A DNA stretch of 64,000 nucleotides, taken from the NCBI GenBank assembly GCA_963806045.1, contig CAWDWP010000001.1, positions 558,001 to 622,000 of the forward strand, given 5' to 3'. Both the position numbers and the translations under genes were made by a program. This document shows, in pieces, positions 46,791-56,830 of this stretch; the first letter of the stretch is position 1; each line of letters opens with the position of its first letter. The notes under the pieces were generated by a model that did not search any database, was not told the DNA's origin, and saw nothing but the letters and a program-made list of their open reading frames with translations. This DNA comes from DATCHW01 sp963806045. GTDB taxonomy: Bacteria > Bacteroidota > Ignavibacteria > Tepidaquicellales > Tepidaquicellaceae.

Positions 46791-48320
46791 TCAAATCCAG
46801 CTTTGCCTGTCAAGGCTTCTGTATTGAATTGCTTCGCTGATATGTGCGGGTCTGATATTTTCTTCTCCGGCAAGGTCTGCAATTGTTCTGCTCACTTTCA
46901 GTATCCTGTCGTATGCCCTTGCAGATAAACCAAGTCTGGTGATTGCCATTTTCATCAGGTTTTCCGAATCCGCACCGATAGCGCAGAATTCTTTTATCTC
47001 TTTTGAGGTCAGGTTAGAATTTGAGTAAATTCCTTTTTTTGATTTGAATCTTTTAATCTGAATTTCCCTTGCTCCGATAACCCTTTCTCTCACTCTTTCA
47101 GATTTTTCAGCGTCGGCTTTGCTCGAGAGTTCGTGGTATTTAACGGGATTAACGTGTATATGAATATCAATTCTGTCAAGTATCGGTCCGGATATTTTCA
47201 GTAGGTTTTTCTGCAATACATTTTCGCTGTACATTTCCTGCTCTTTCAGGTTTCCCGCAGGTGAAGGATTCATTGCCGCAACCAGCATAAAGTTGCAGGG
47301 ATACTGAACGGTAATTTTTGAGCGGGAAATCGTAACTACCCTGTCTTCAAGCGGCTGGCGCATCACTTCGAGAACATTCTTTTTGAATTCGGTTAATTCA
47401 TCAAGGAATAATACTCCGTTATGTGCAAAAGAAATTTCCCCCGGCTTTGCATTCGAGCCTCCGCCTACAATTGAAACATCGCTCGCAGTGTGATGAGGCG
47501 AGCGGAATGGTCTTGTTGATATTAAAGAAGTATCCGGCGGAAGCAATCCCGCAATGGAATGTATCTTTGTCGTTTCGAGTGCTTCCTCAAGTGACAACGG
47601 TGGAAGAATTGTTGGAAGCCTTTTTGCAAGCATACTTTTTCCTGAGCCCGGAAGACCAATCATAATAATATTATGCCCTCCCGCTGCGGCAACTTCAAGC
47701 CCTCTTTTCACTTCAGCCTGTCCCTTCACATCAGAGAAATCAACAGGATAAAAATTATGCTGTTCGAAAATTTCATTTGAGTTTATTGTAAACGGTTTGG
47801 GTATAATTTCATCGTTCAGAAAACCAAGCACCTCCTGAACAGTTTCAAAGGGGAAAACATCAAGCCCTTCGACAATCGCTGCTTCCTTTGCGTTCTCAAC
47901 AGGTAAAATTATTCCTTTGTATTCTTTTCTTTTTGCTTCGAGAGCAATCGGCAGTACTCCGGGAATTTTGCGGAGTCTTCCGTCGAGAGAAAGTTCTCCC
48001 ACAAAAATGTAATCTTTCACTTTATCGGGTTTTACCTGGTTCGTTTCGCATATAAGCCCGATTGCAATAGGCAAATCGAAACCCGAACCTTCTTTCTTTA
48101 TGTCAGCCGGAGATAGATTAATTGTTACTCTTTTTACGAAAGGGAAAAACAATCCTGTGTTTTTAATCGCCGCCATCACTCTGTCACGCGATTCTTTTAC
48201 TGCATTGTCGGGTAAACCGACAACTGAAAAATTATGCAACCCGTTTTCAATGTGGGTCTCAACTCTGACGATATAAGCATCTACTCCAAAAGTAGTTGCA
48301 GTGAATACTTCTGTAATCAT
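46791..48320 (-). CDS. comM: YifB/ComM-family Mg-chelatase-like AAA+ ATPase
   Basis: A 509-residue protein. The N-terminal Lon-like S5 domain has SVVGLPDNAVKESRDRVMAA and RVTINLSPADIKKEGSGFDL. The AAA+ core has Walker A GLPGSGKSMLAKRLP and Walker B NGVLFLDELTEF, and the C-terminal Mg-chelatase part ends with ARAYDRILKVSRTIADLAGE. In naturally competent bacteria ComM is a branch-migration helicase in transformation. It is 22 nt downstream of der. Confidence 0.92.
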   Translation of the reverse strand: MITEVFTATTFGVDAYIVRVETHIENGLHNFSVVGLPDNAVKESRDRVMAAIKNTGLFFPFVKRVTINLSPADIKKEGSGFDLPIAIGLICETNQVKPDKVKDYIFVGELSLDGRLRKIPGVLPIALEAKRKEYKGIILPVENAKEAAIVEGLDVFPFETVQEVLGFLNDEIIPKPFTINSNEIFEQHNFYPVDFSDVKGQAEVKRGLEVAAAGGHNIIMIGLPGSGKSMLAKRLPTILPPLSLEEALETTKIHSIAGLLPPDTSLISTRPFRSPHHTASDVSIVGGGSNAKPGEISFAHNGVLFLDELTEFKKNVLEVMRQPLEDRVVTISRSKITVQYPCNFMLVAAMNPSPAGNLKEQEMYSENVLQKNLLKISGPILDRIDIHIHVNPVKYHELSSKADAEKSERVRERVIGAREIQIKRFKSKKGIYSNSNLTSKEIKEFCAIGADSENLMKMAITRLGLSARAYDRILKVSRTIADLAGEENIRPAHISEAIQYRSLDRQSWI

Positions 48321-48342
48321 AAAAAATTAGAAATTTTAGAAT

Positions 48343-49707
48343 TTAATTTTTCTTTTTAAATACAAGGGTTAGCGGAACTCCCATAAAACCAAAATTTTCT
48401 CTGACTTTTTTTTCAAGGAATCTTTTGTAATTATCGTTTATCAGTTTAGGGTCATTCATAAAAAAAGCAATCACAGGCGGTGATGCTTTTAGCTGTGTTA
48501 TGTAATTAATCTTTGCTTCCTTTCCTCTGGCAGAAGACGGAGGAGTTGTTTTAATTTCGGGAAGCAGTATTTCATTCAGAGAACTCGTTTTTATTGTCTT
48601 ATTCCTCTCGTCGTAAATTATTTTCGCCTCTTCCAGAACCCTGTGGATTCTCTGTTTTGTGAGAGCGGATATAAAAATAAACTTAAGGAAATTATAACTT
48701 CTTAAATGTTCAGTAATTTTATTCTCAATTAACTTTGCGGTGTTCGAATCTTTTTCGATCAGGTCCCATTTGTTTATTACAATCAGAAGTCCTTTTTTAA
48801 ACTTTGTCACATCGTCTATTATTCTTGCATCCTGTTTGTCAAGCTTAAAGAATGATGATTTTATATCGGATACATTACTGAACGCTTCAAATATCATTGT
48901 AGCATCTAATACAAGAATTACAACATCGCTTCGCATTATTGCTTTATATGTTCTCACCGTGGAATAAAACTCAAGCGATTCTTTCTGGTTGATTTTGCTT
49001 TTTCTTCTCAGCCCTGCAGTATCAATCAGTACAATATCTTCATCAAAATATTTTATTACGGAATCAATCGAATCCCGTGTCGTGCCGGGAATATCCGTTA
49101 CGATGTTCCGGTCTTCATTCAGAATTGCATTTGTGATAGAAGATTTTCCGGCATTTGGTCTGCCGATAATCGAAAATTTTATTCTTGTATCTTCTTCGTC
49201 ATCTTTCTGAGAAAAATCTTTTGTGATTATATCGAGAAGGTCTGCAACATTTCTTCCTGAAAGGCTTGAAATAGGGAAGGGCTCTCCCAGTCCAAGTTTA
49301 TAGAACTCATAAGTATTTACATCCTTTTCATTATTATCAATTTTATTTGCGGCAAGAATAATTTCTTTCTTACCTGCATTTTTGCGTATAAGATTTGCAA
49401 TTTCCAGATCCGTTGGCTGTACACCTGCAGCTCCGTCAACGACAAACAGAATTTTATCAGCTTCAGTCATGGCAATTTTTATTTGCTCACGGATTGCTTT
49501 ATCAAATACCTCTTCGGAATCGGGAACGAATCCGCCTGTATCTATCAGAAAAAATTTTCTGCTGAGCCAGTCCGCCTCGCCATAATTTCTATCCCTTGTC
49601 ACTCCGCTTGTCGGGTGAACAATTGCAACACGTTTACCGATTATGCGGTTGAAAAGGGTTGATTTTCCTACATTCGGCCTGCCTACAATAGCTACTACAT
49701 TCTCCAT
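48343..49707 (-). CDS. der: Ribosome-assembly GTPase Der (EngA)
   Basis: A 454-residue protein with two tandem G domains and a KH-like C-terminus, needed for 50S subunit maturation. Domain 1: GRPNVGKSTLFNR, DTGGF and NKID; domain 2: GRPNAGKSSITN, DTAGLRRKSK and NKWD. The end MGVPLTLVFKKKN is typical for the KH-like part. Length normal. Confidence 0.96.
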   Translation of the reverse strand: MENVVAIVGRPNVGKSTLFNRIIGKRVAIVHPTSGVTRDRNYGEADWLSRKFFLIDTGGFVPDSEEVFDKAIREQIKIAMTEADKILFVVDGAAGVQPTDLEIANLIRKNAGKKEIILAANKIDNNEKDVNTYEFYKLGLGEPFPISSLSGRNVADLLDIITKDFSQKDDEEDTRIKFSIIGRPNAGKSSITNAILNEDRNIVTDIPGTTRDSIDSVIKYFDEDIVLIDTAGLRRKSKINQKESLEFYSTVRTYKAIMRSDVVILVLDATMIFEAFSNVSDIKSSFFKLDKQDARIIDDVTKFKKGLLIVINKWDLIEKDSNTAKLIENKITEHLRSYNFLKFIFISALTKQRIHRVLEEAKIIYDERNKTIKTSSLNEILLPEIKTTPPSSARGKEAKINYITQLKASPPVIAFFMNDPKLINDNYKRFLEKKVRENFGFMGVPLTLVFKKKN

Positions 49708-49835
49708 AAGTTAAAAATTACCTTTTATATCAGTCGTTTTCAATGAATTAAGAAATCTGAAGCAATAAGTAATTAATAATTTTCTATTTATTTCGTTTTG
49801 GCTAAAGCCGGTTTTATCGTGGACTCCTACCCCAC

Positions 49836-51540
49836 CGTAAAGAGGCTGTGTGATAATTATTTTGCAAGCACAAAATTCGGTTTGATTTCAGTCAATTTTA
49901 AGAAATATTTTTACCTGATTTTAAATACTTACGTTTGTTTTATGCAAGATTCCATTTATAATCTCGTATCATATCAATTATCATCTCTATATTTGTCATG
50001 TTTGTTTCTATATTTATTAGTCTTTTTAGATTATATACTGTCGTGTAAATATTGATTTCTGCTGAATACTTTCTTCTTTCCACGCACCAGTAGTGGGATC
50101 TTTCCCATCAGGGTTTTAATGGAGCCAAACACATGTTCTATTATTTTCTTTCGCTGTTTGATTTTCTTTTGTGATTCGTATTCTCTCATTTTACTCTGGT
50201 ATTCATCTCTCCATTCTTGATTCAAATATCTATGGTATATGCCGTCCGTTTTTTGATTTTGTACATATATTTGTCTGGGGACATCCTTGGCATTCTATCC
50301 CTCTATACTCATTTGTATAACTGTTGCGTTTCTTTTTATTTTTACTGTACAATGGCAATCGCTTTCCTTCTGAGCAGATTACTTCATCTTTATCTTTGTC
50401 ATAGGTAAATGTTATTATTTCTTTACTTCTGCTGTTGTTCGCATTTGGAATATAGCACTCCACTTTTTTTTCTTTAGTTACTTTTTCTATCATATCCGGA
50501 GTATTGTACCCAGCATCTGAACAATACGCTCTTCCGGTTTTATTCCCATTTCCTCTTCGTATGATTCTATCATTGGTTCTAATTGGTGATTATCATATCC
50601 CCGTGTTGTTACCTCACTATCTGCTATCATATGGTGCTTTTTATCTACTGCTATTCTGAACATTGTACGCCGGTATCTTTCCTTCTCTGCTTTTCATTAA
50701 ATTGCAGTCTAAATCTATTGGACTTATGGTGCCTTTTCCTTTCGTTTCTAATTCTTCTTTTAATTTCGTTAATTTTTCTATCTTTTCTTGTAAATCTATT
50801 ACTTTTTTAATTAAATGATCTTGAATTTGATTCTCTTCACTTTTTTCATATTCTTCAAGAATATCTTCTTCTTTGTCGGTATCGCTCATCCTTTTTAAAT
50901 ACTCTTCCATCCTTTCTTCTGAATCCCGCTAAACGGTTCTCTATTTTACTTTTACTTAAACATATCTCTTGATGCATTTGCTTTTATCTTTGTTCCATCA
51001 ATAGCTACCGTCTTACTTTCTATATAATTATTATCTTTCAAAAATCTCCTGAACAGCTTTGTTGCTGTTTTTATTTGGTCTGTCTTTTCTTTACGGAAGT
51101 TTGATATTGTCCAATGGTCAGGGCTTAGATTTCCCAGTAGCCACATTACCTCTATATTTCTTTTGGTCTCTTTTTCTAATTTCCTGGAACTGCTGATTCC
51201 ATTGAAATATCCATATAAATACAATTTTAATAATGTATATGGATGATATTCCGGTCTACCAGCTTCGGTACGTTTTTCACTATAAAATATTTCTTTATTT
51301 GAATTAACTATTTCTTCTACGATTACATCTATTACTCTTACTGGATTATCGTTTGATATAGTCTCCTCCATACAGACAGGAAACATATATTGATCTCGAT
51401 TTGAGGGGTTTATATAACTCATTAATTAGAATTTTATTGGTTATTTATATCTTTAATAACTATCTCTTATTCTATTTTGTTTCCTTTTTTCAAAATAATT
51501 AATCAATTGACAAAATAATTATCACACAGCCTCTTTACGA
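49836..51540. mobile_element. Second, decayed IS1182-type element
   Basis: About 1.7 kb bounded by a perfect 29-bp inverted repeat (49836-49864 and 51512-51540) containing GAGGCTGTGTGATAATTATT. The outer CGTAAAGAG part may belong to the target palindrome rather than to the IS. No direct target repeat is seen. The ends share GGCTGTGTGA with the intact IS at 41551-43186. Confidence 0.8.
50031..51422 (-). pseudogene. Broken IS1182-type transposase
   Basis: Pieces in different frames read in order: 50952-51422 (N-terminus with RPEYHPYTLLKLYLYGYFNG, TVAIDGTKIKANASRD), 50641-50910 (KGTISPIDLDCNLMKS), a middle part with HHMIADSEVTTRGYDNHQLE, 50230-50493 (ECQGCPQTNICTKS) and 50031-50225 (KIIEHVFGSIKTLMG). 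At least four shifts are needed, so it cannot make a working enzyme. It is related to, but clearly different from, the intact transposase at 41687-43126. Confidence 0.85.
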
Positions 51541-51694
51541 CGGGTAAAAGAACTACCAATTATATGGCTTTAGCCGAACAACAAGTTTTGCGAGTACAGC
51601 ATTATCGAGAGGGAATTATGAATTTCAGTATATTTCCGAAACAATATATATTAGGAGTATAATTCTTATTTATATTAATTCTTAAGAAAATATT

Positions 51695-52216
51695 ATGGAT
51701 AAAAGAATATCTGTTGAACTTGGAGATATCACAAGGCAAAATACAGACGCAATTGTAAACGCAGCGAACAAATCGCTTCTCGGCGGAGGGGGAGTGGACG
51801 GAGCTATACACAGGGCAGCAGGTGATAAATTGTATGACGAATGCAGAACCCTCGGAGGATGTGAAACAGGTGAAGCAAAAATTACAAAAGGATATAAACT
51901 AAGCACAAAAAATGTGATTCATACCGTAGGACCCGTTTGGAACGGAGGAGGATATGGAGAAGACGAAAAACTTGCCGATTGCTACCGCAATTCATTAAAA
52001 CTTGCTGTTAAAAATAAAATCAAATCAATTGCATTTCCATCAATCAGTACCGGAGCATACAGATTCCCCATTGAAAAGGCAGTAAAAATTGCAGTTAGAG
52101 AAGTTAAAAACTTCCTTAAAAAAGATAAAAGTATAGAAAAAGTCGTCTTCGTTTGTTTTGATGATTTCACATATGCATTATATCTGGAAGAATTAAGAAA
52201 TGAAAAACATTTGTAA
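51695..52216 (+). CDS. Macrodomain protein (YmdB-like ADP-ribose deacylase)
   Basis: A 173-residue macrodomain. VELGDITRQNTDAIVNAANK, the catalytic loop SLLGGGGVDGAIHRAAG, HTVGPVW and AFPSISTGAYRFPIEKA are all present in order, as in O-acetyl-ADP-ribose deacetylases of the YmdB type. It removes ADP-ribose adducts or O-acetyl-ADP-ribose. Monocistronic, just after the decayed IS. Confidence 0.92.
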   Translation: MDKRISVELGDITRQNTDAIVNAANKSLLGGGGVDGAIHRAAGDKLYDECRTLGGCETGEAKITKGYKLSTKNVIHTVGPVWNGGGYGEDEKLADCYRNSLKLAVKNKIKSIAFPSISTGAYRFPIEKAVKIAVREVKNFLKKDKSIEKVVFVCFDDFTYALYLEELRNEKHL

Positions 52217-52361
52217 CATATTATTAATTCACTTATTTTTTGTTGTAAATATTTAAAAAATAATCAGTTAATAGAATAAACTCAGGAACTTTAAGTATTG
52301 ATTCATGGTTATTTCATCAAACAGATAATTATATCTGATAATAAAATTAAACAAATAAACC

Positions 52362-53147
52362 ATGAAAAATACTTTATTTACACTTTGTATGCTATTCGCA
52401 GTTCTTTTTTCTTCTCAATCTTTTTCACAATCAAAATTTACAATTCACGTTACAGGCGGATATTCGCTCCCCCTTGGTGATTTCAAGAGTGATATAGTTT
52501 CTCCTGATACTACAACTACAAACTGGCCATACCGCATGAAAAGCGGATTTAATGTCGGTGCAGTCGGCAAACTTGCATTAGGGAAGACAGCAAACTTCCG
52601 TCTTACTTTTGGTTTTAATTATAGTTCGTTTTCGAATGAAGGTACGGTTTCAAATGTTTACGGAACAGTTATTCCTCCTAATAATGTTAATCTCGCCTAT
52701 GGAGCATCCCGCACTTTCAATCCAAAAGTTTCATTAATTACTATTTCGCTCGGAGGTGAATACGCCTTTATGCCGGCAGAAAAAATTAATCCTTTTGTCG
52801 GACTTGATATTACAAGTAATTTTTGGGGCGGTTCATTCAAGTTCACTCCGGCGGATACAGGTGTTTATAGAGACCAGGATATGAAAGCCGAAGCCCGATT
52901 TGGATTACAGCTAAACGGAGGATGTGAATTTAAACTAAGTAAGGAAATCGGTCTTGTTGTAGGATTAAAATATAATATGGCAAATCTGGTCGGTAAAGGT
53001 CAGGATGACCCCTCTGAAATCGGACCTAACGAAATTGACCTTAGCGATAAAGCGCATGGAAATTTTCCTGCACGCAACGTCTCATATTTGCAAACATATG
53101 CAGGGCTCTCAATCTATTTCGGATTCCCGAAAAGTTCAACTAAATAA
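52362..53147 (+). CDS. Outer-membrane beta-barrel protein
   Basis: A 261-residue protein with signal peptide (MKNTLFTLCMLFAVLFSSQSF) and an OmpA/porin-like barrel pattern: FTIHVTGGYSLPLGDFKSD, VSLITISLGGEYAFMPAEKI, ARFGLQLNGGCEFKLSKE and a C-terminal LQTYAGLSIYFGF. It lies 3 nt before the TonB-dependent receptor gene on the same strand, so the two are very likely one transcript; a shared uptake role is a guess. Confidence 0.68.
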   Translation: MKNTLFTLCMLFAVLFSSQSFSQSKFTIHVTGGYSLPLGDFKSDIVSPDTTTTNWPYRMKSGFNVGAVGKLALGKTANFRLTFGFNYSSFSNEGTVSNVYGTVIPPNNVNLAYGASRTFNPKVSLITISLGGEYAFMPAEKINPFVGLDITSNFWGGSFKFTPADTGVYRDQDMKAEARFGLQLNGGCEFKLSKEIGLVVGLKYNMANLVGKGQDDPSEIGPNEIDLSDKAHGNFPARNVSYLQTYAGLSIYFGFPKSSTK

Positions 53148-53150
53148 ATA

Positions 53151-55406
53151 TTGAAAAGGCTCTGTTTTTTAATATTAGCATTCCTCTCAACAGGAATTAG
53201 CTATTCGCAGTCAAATTTTTCCGGAAAAGTAGTCGATGCTGTAAGTGGTTTACCTGTTCCTGATGCTACTCTTTATTTAAAGGAGTTGAAAAAATCTGTT
53301 TCCTGTAACGAACAGGGTGAATTTAATATTATATCATTGCCGGATGGGGTATTTAATGTTTATGTTTCCTGTTTGAACTATAAATCCCTGAATCTGATTA
53401 TTGAAATGAGGGGTAAGGATATTATTATGCCAATAAAACTTGCATCAAACGAATATTCTACAGAAGAAATTCTTGTAACAGAAACCCAGGTTGATAAACC
53501 TTATCAAACAGATAAAATATTAACCGCAGACCTCGAGCGCAATGGCTCTACAAATATATCAGATGCAGTCACGAAACTGCCCGGTGTCTATCAGCTATCT
53601 ACAGGAACAGGAGTTTCAAAACCGGTTATACGGGGACTTTATGGCAATAGGGTAGGCGTTATGATAAACGGGATGCGTTTTGATAATCAGCAATGGCAGG
53701 ATGAACACGGACTTGTTCAGAGTGAAGATGGTCTGGATATGGTTGAGATAATTAAAGGTCCAAGTTCTTTGCTGTATGGTCCCGAAGCAATTGGAGGAGT
53801 GATGAATATAATAGAAGAAAAACCTGTCTCAATAGGCAAGTCGCTTGCTGATTTTAATATGAAACTTTTCAGCAGCACTCTTGGAGTTTCCGGAAATGTT
53901 GGTTTTAAAGGCTCGGACAGGCTATTCAACTGGCGAGTTCGATTCGGAGGGGAGACCCACGCTGATTATCTGGATGGCAATAATACCAGGGTTCCTCAAA
54001 CGAGATTTGCAGGTTACAACATTCGCTCAAGTTTAGGTTTCACAAAATCTGACTTTGCTTCTGCTCTGGATTATAGTTTCACAAATTACATTTTTGGGAT
54101 TCTTGAACAGCAGGAGTTTATTCGCGAACAGGGAAAACAGGAAAGTCGGTTTGAGAGAAGTTTCGGCGGTCCCCACCATATTCTAAACGTTCACAATATT
54201 TCTTCACAGAATTCTGTTTTTTCGGGAAAATCGAAATATAAATTTAATTTTGGTTATGTTTACAATGACAGGCAGGAAATTGAAGGCAATGATGACAGGT
54301 TCCTGCCCGATTCACTTCAGCTTGGTAATCTTCATATGACTCTCAATACATTTTCTGGAGACATCTCCTGGACGTATGATCTTTCAAGAACATCGAAACT
54401 ATCAATAGGTACTCAGGGCTATACACAAACCAACAGAAACTATGGGCAAAGAGTTATTGTCCCAGACGCAAATACAAATCAAATTTCCGGTTTAGCAAAT
54501 TATAAATTCAGTCTTAAACAGTTCGGCGCAGAATTCGGAATGCGCTATGACTTATTGAATTTAAAAACTGTGGAACGTGGAATCAAAGATAGCACAGGCT
54601 ATATGCCCCCGCTCGATAAAAGTTATAATACGGTAAACGGAGCTTTTGGAATGACGTACCGCCTTAATAATTTTTTACTGGTCAAAGGTAATTTCTCTAC
54701 AGGATACCGTTCACCCAATCTTGCTGAGTTGACTTCAAATGGCTTGCACGAAGGGACGCGGCGGTATGAAATCGGTAATCAGAATTTCAAAACGGAACAA
54801 AGTTTTAATGGTGATATTGGTTTTGTAATAGAAAGTAAATATTTCTCTCTCGATTTTTCATCATATTACAACAAAATAAATAATTATATCTACGTGAACC
54901 CTACCAATGAAACAATAAGAGGGGATACTATTTTCCGGTTCCTTCAATCGGATGCCTCACTCAAAGGTTTAGAAGCAGACCTGTTTTTCCTGCCTCTTAA
55001 CTGGCTTACATACCGGATCACATACTCAACGGTAATTGGCAGGCGAAATGATGATTCATACCTGCCTTTAATGCCCGCAGATAGAATTACAAACTCACTA
55101 AAAGCCGAAGTCAGGCAATGGAAATCTTTTAATAATTCATTTGTTGAACTCGCAATGCAAACCTATCTTGAGAAAACGCGTCTCGGAGAGAATGAATATT
55201 CAAATCCTGCTTATAATATTATAAATCTCAGTATAGGAACGAGTTTTAAATTTGAGGAGCAGCTTCTGAACATTACAATGGCATGCACAAACTTATTCAA
55301 TAAAGTTTATACCGATTTTCTCTCACGTTTAAGAACTATAGGAGCTAACAATATGGGCAGAAATATTGTTTTCAGTATAAAGGTTCCTTTTAACCTATCA
55401 TATTAA
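53151..55406 (+). CDS. TonB-dependent outer-membrane receptor
   Basis: A 751-residue receptor starting at TTG 53151 (KRLCFLILAFLSTGISYSQ is the signal peptide; no in-frame ATG fits). Residues ~24-110 are a carboxypeptidase-like regulatory domain (SGKVVDAVSGLPVPDATLYL), then the plug (ISDAVTKLPGVYQLSTGTGV, KPVIRGLYGNRVGVMINGMR, DMVEIIKGPSSLLYGPEAIG), then the 22-strand barrel with GNFSTGYRSPNLAELTSNGL. It takes up a scarce ligand such as a siderophore, metal or vitamin; the ligand is not known. Confidence 0.92.
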   Translation: MKRLCFLILAFLSTGISYSQSNFSGKVVDAVSGLPVPDATLYLKELKKSVSCNEQGEFNIISLPDGVFNVYVSCLNYKSLNLIIEMRGKDIIMPIKLASNEYSTEEILVTETQVDKPYQTDKILTADLERNGSTNISDAVTKLPGVYQLSTGTGVSKPVIRGLYGNRVGVMINGMRFDNQQWQDEHGLVQSEDGLDMVEIIKGPSSLLYGPEAIGGVMNIIEEKPVSIGKSLADFNMKLFSSTLGVSGNVGFKGSDRLFNWRVRFGGETHADYLDGNNTRVPQTRFAGYNIRSSLGFTKSDFASALDYSFTNYIFGILEQQEFIREQGKQESRFERSFGGPHHILNVHNISSQNSVFSGKSKYKFNFGYVYNDRQEIEGNDDRFLPDSLQLGNLHMTLNTFSGDISWTYDLSRTSKLSIGTQGYTQTNRNYGQRVIVPDANTNQISGLANYKFSLKQFGAEFGMRYDLLNLKTVERGIKDSTGYMPPLDKSYNTVNGAFGMTYRLNNFLLVKGNFSTGYRSPNLAELTSNGLHEGTRRYEIGNQNFKTEQSFNGDIGFVIESKYFSLDFSSYYNKINNYIYVNPTNETIRGDTIFRFLQSDASLKGLEADLFFLPLNWLTYRITYSTVIGRRNDDSYLPLMPADRITNSLKAEVRQWKSFNNSFVELAMQTYLEKTRLGENEYSNPAYNIINLSIGTSFKFEEQLLNITMACTNLFNKVYTDFLSRLRTIGANNMGRNIVFSIKVPFNLSY

Positions 55407-55498
55407 TATACTTATATCTGTATTTATGTTTTGGTTTGATTTTCCTTAATAATTTGAGTAATTTTAGCACTTTATAAATCTTTAGAATAATAGTATAA

Positions 55499-55756
55499 AT
55501 GCCATTAAGACATAAATCTGCTCAGAAAAGAGCCAGACAAACTGTAAAAAAGACTGAAAGAAACAAAAAATTCAGGACACTGATAAAAGGTGCTGTTAAA
55601 AATGTTAAGGCGCAAAAAGAAAAAGGAGCCGCTGAAGCAGAATTAAAAAAAACCACTACAATATTAGACAGGGCAGCTACAAAAAGGATTATTCATAAGA
55701 ATAAAGCCGCAAATATTAAGTCAAAACTTACAAAAGCAGTCAATAAATTAGGTTAA
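55499..55756 (+). CDS. rpsT: 30S ribosomal protein S20
   Basis: An 85-residue basic protein, MPLRHKSAQKRARQTVKKTE at the start and IIHKNKAANIKSKLTKAVNK at the end, the standard bS20 pattern that binds 16S rRNA. Single-gene unit. Confidence 0.95.
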   Translation: MPLRHKSAQKRARQTVKKTERNKKFRTLIKGAVKNVKAQKEKGAAEAELKKTTTILDRAATKRIIHKNKAANIKSKLTKAVNKLG

Positions 55757-55866
55757 TTCGTTTTTGATTTTTTAATTAATGTCATTTTGATTTCTGTTAG
55801 GAATTCGGGATGGCATTTTTAATTTCCCGGTGAGCACTTATTCCAAAATCCGGAATAAAGTAAAAA

Positions 55867-56334
55867 TTATTTGTTCAGGTAGCTGATTTTATATTCTGTG
55901 AAAACCCTCAATGCATTTAAGAAATCGCTCCACCCGTTGCAGTTAGACAAAGCATTTTTAATTCCTAATTCATCATTTTCCCATCCCTTTTCCGAAATTT
56001 TTACAAGCACTTTATTTTTAACCTTCTTGAGAGTTATCTCAACCCGGATTTTGTAATCGACAAGGTTCCCGTTCCATTCAAGAACTATTTTACTTAGAGG
56101 TGTGACACCCGTTATATTCAGTATTGCTGCATTATCTCCCCACGCCCATAACACTTCCCCCGTGGTATCCAGGTCTTTTTTTGCTTCGGTTGTAAAAAAT
56201 CTTTTTATATTCTCAGCCCTTGTGAGGTTGTGCCAGACGTTTTCAATATCGCTTCTGATAAGCATACCGATGTTGTACCCGAGAGTTCCATTTCCGGTTT
56301 TCGTAAATAAGGGTTTACAGTTATAATTTTTCAT
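55867..56334 (-). CDS. SRPBCC-fold (AHSA1-like) protein
   Basis: A 155-residue cytosolic protein of the START/Bet v 1 fold. NIGMLIRSDIENVWHNLTRA, then KRFFTTEAKKDLDTTGEVLW, KIVLEWNG and the C-terminal helix NGWSDFLNALRVFTEY match the activator-of-Hsp90-like group. It may bind a small hydrophobic ligand. It ends a minus-strand run after ridA. Confidence 0.75.
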   Translation of the reverse strand: MKNYNCKPLFTKTGNGTLGYNIGMLIRSDIENVWHNLTRAENIKRFFTTEAKKDLDTTGEVLWAWGDNAAILNITGVTPLSKIVLEWNGNLVDYKIRVEITLKKVKNKVLVKISEKGWENDELGIKNALSNCNGWSDFLNALRVFTEYKISYLNK

Positions 56335-56425
56335 AATTTTTTCCCCTTGTAGCCTGAATTTTTATTTTAAATCAACAATAATTGAATTATTCAAAATAAA
56401 TATTATTTAACCTGTATCAAATTGC

Positions 56426-56806
56426 TTAATCGGATTTTACAGCTATCAAATCAATTAATACCAGAACATCTTTAGGCAGCCTTGATACCTCCACAGTACT
56501 GCGTGCAGGTTTTGAGGTTTTAAAATATTCCGCAAAAACTTCGTTCATACCTGCAAAGTCATTCATATCTTTTAAAAAGACAGTTGCTTTTACTGCATGG
56601 TCAAGTGACGAGCCATTTTCATCAAGCAAAGATTTCAGATTTTCAAGAACTCTTTTTGTCTGTTCTTTTATTCCGCCTTCAGTCAGCTTTCCGTTTTTGT
56701 CTAATGCAATCTGTCCCGAAGTGAATATCAAATCCCCGTGGCTTATTCCCGCAGAATATGGTCCGATTGGTTCGGGAGTTTCTGAGCTTCGTAATGCTTT
56801 TTTCAT
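56426..56806 (-). CDS. ridA: RidA-family enamine/imine deaminase
   Basis: A 126-residue protein with IGPYSAGISHGDLIFTSGQI at the front and the conserved Arg in PARSTVEVSRLPKD at the back, with the acidic partner missing or moved (LIDLIAVKSD). RidA hydrolyses reactive 2-aminoacrylate and similar imines to keto acids and ammonia. Follows parB on the same strand with 24 nt between. Confidence 0.9.
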   Translation of the reverse strand: MKKALRSSETPEPIGPYSAGISHGDLIFTSGQIALDKNGKLTEGGIKEQTKRVLENLKSLLDENGSSLDHAVKATVFLKDMNDFAGMNEVFAEYFKTSKPARSTVEVSRLPKDVLVLIDLIAVKSD

Positions 56807-56830
56807 TTTAAAATTTATGTTTAAAATATT

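Larger units (their letters stand above)
49800..51576. repeat. Palindromic repeat split by the second IS
   Basis: Outer arms GGCTAAAGCC (49800-49809) and GGCTTTAGCC (51567-51576) are exact complements. Inner arms ACCCCACCGTAAAG (from about 49829) and CTTTACGACGGGT pair imperfectly. Removing the IS leaves a hairpin element of about 90-100 bp. Confidence 0.65.
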
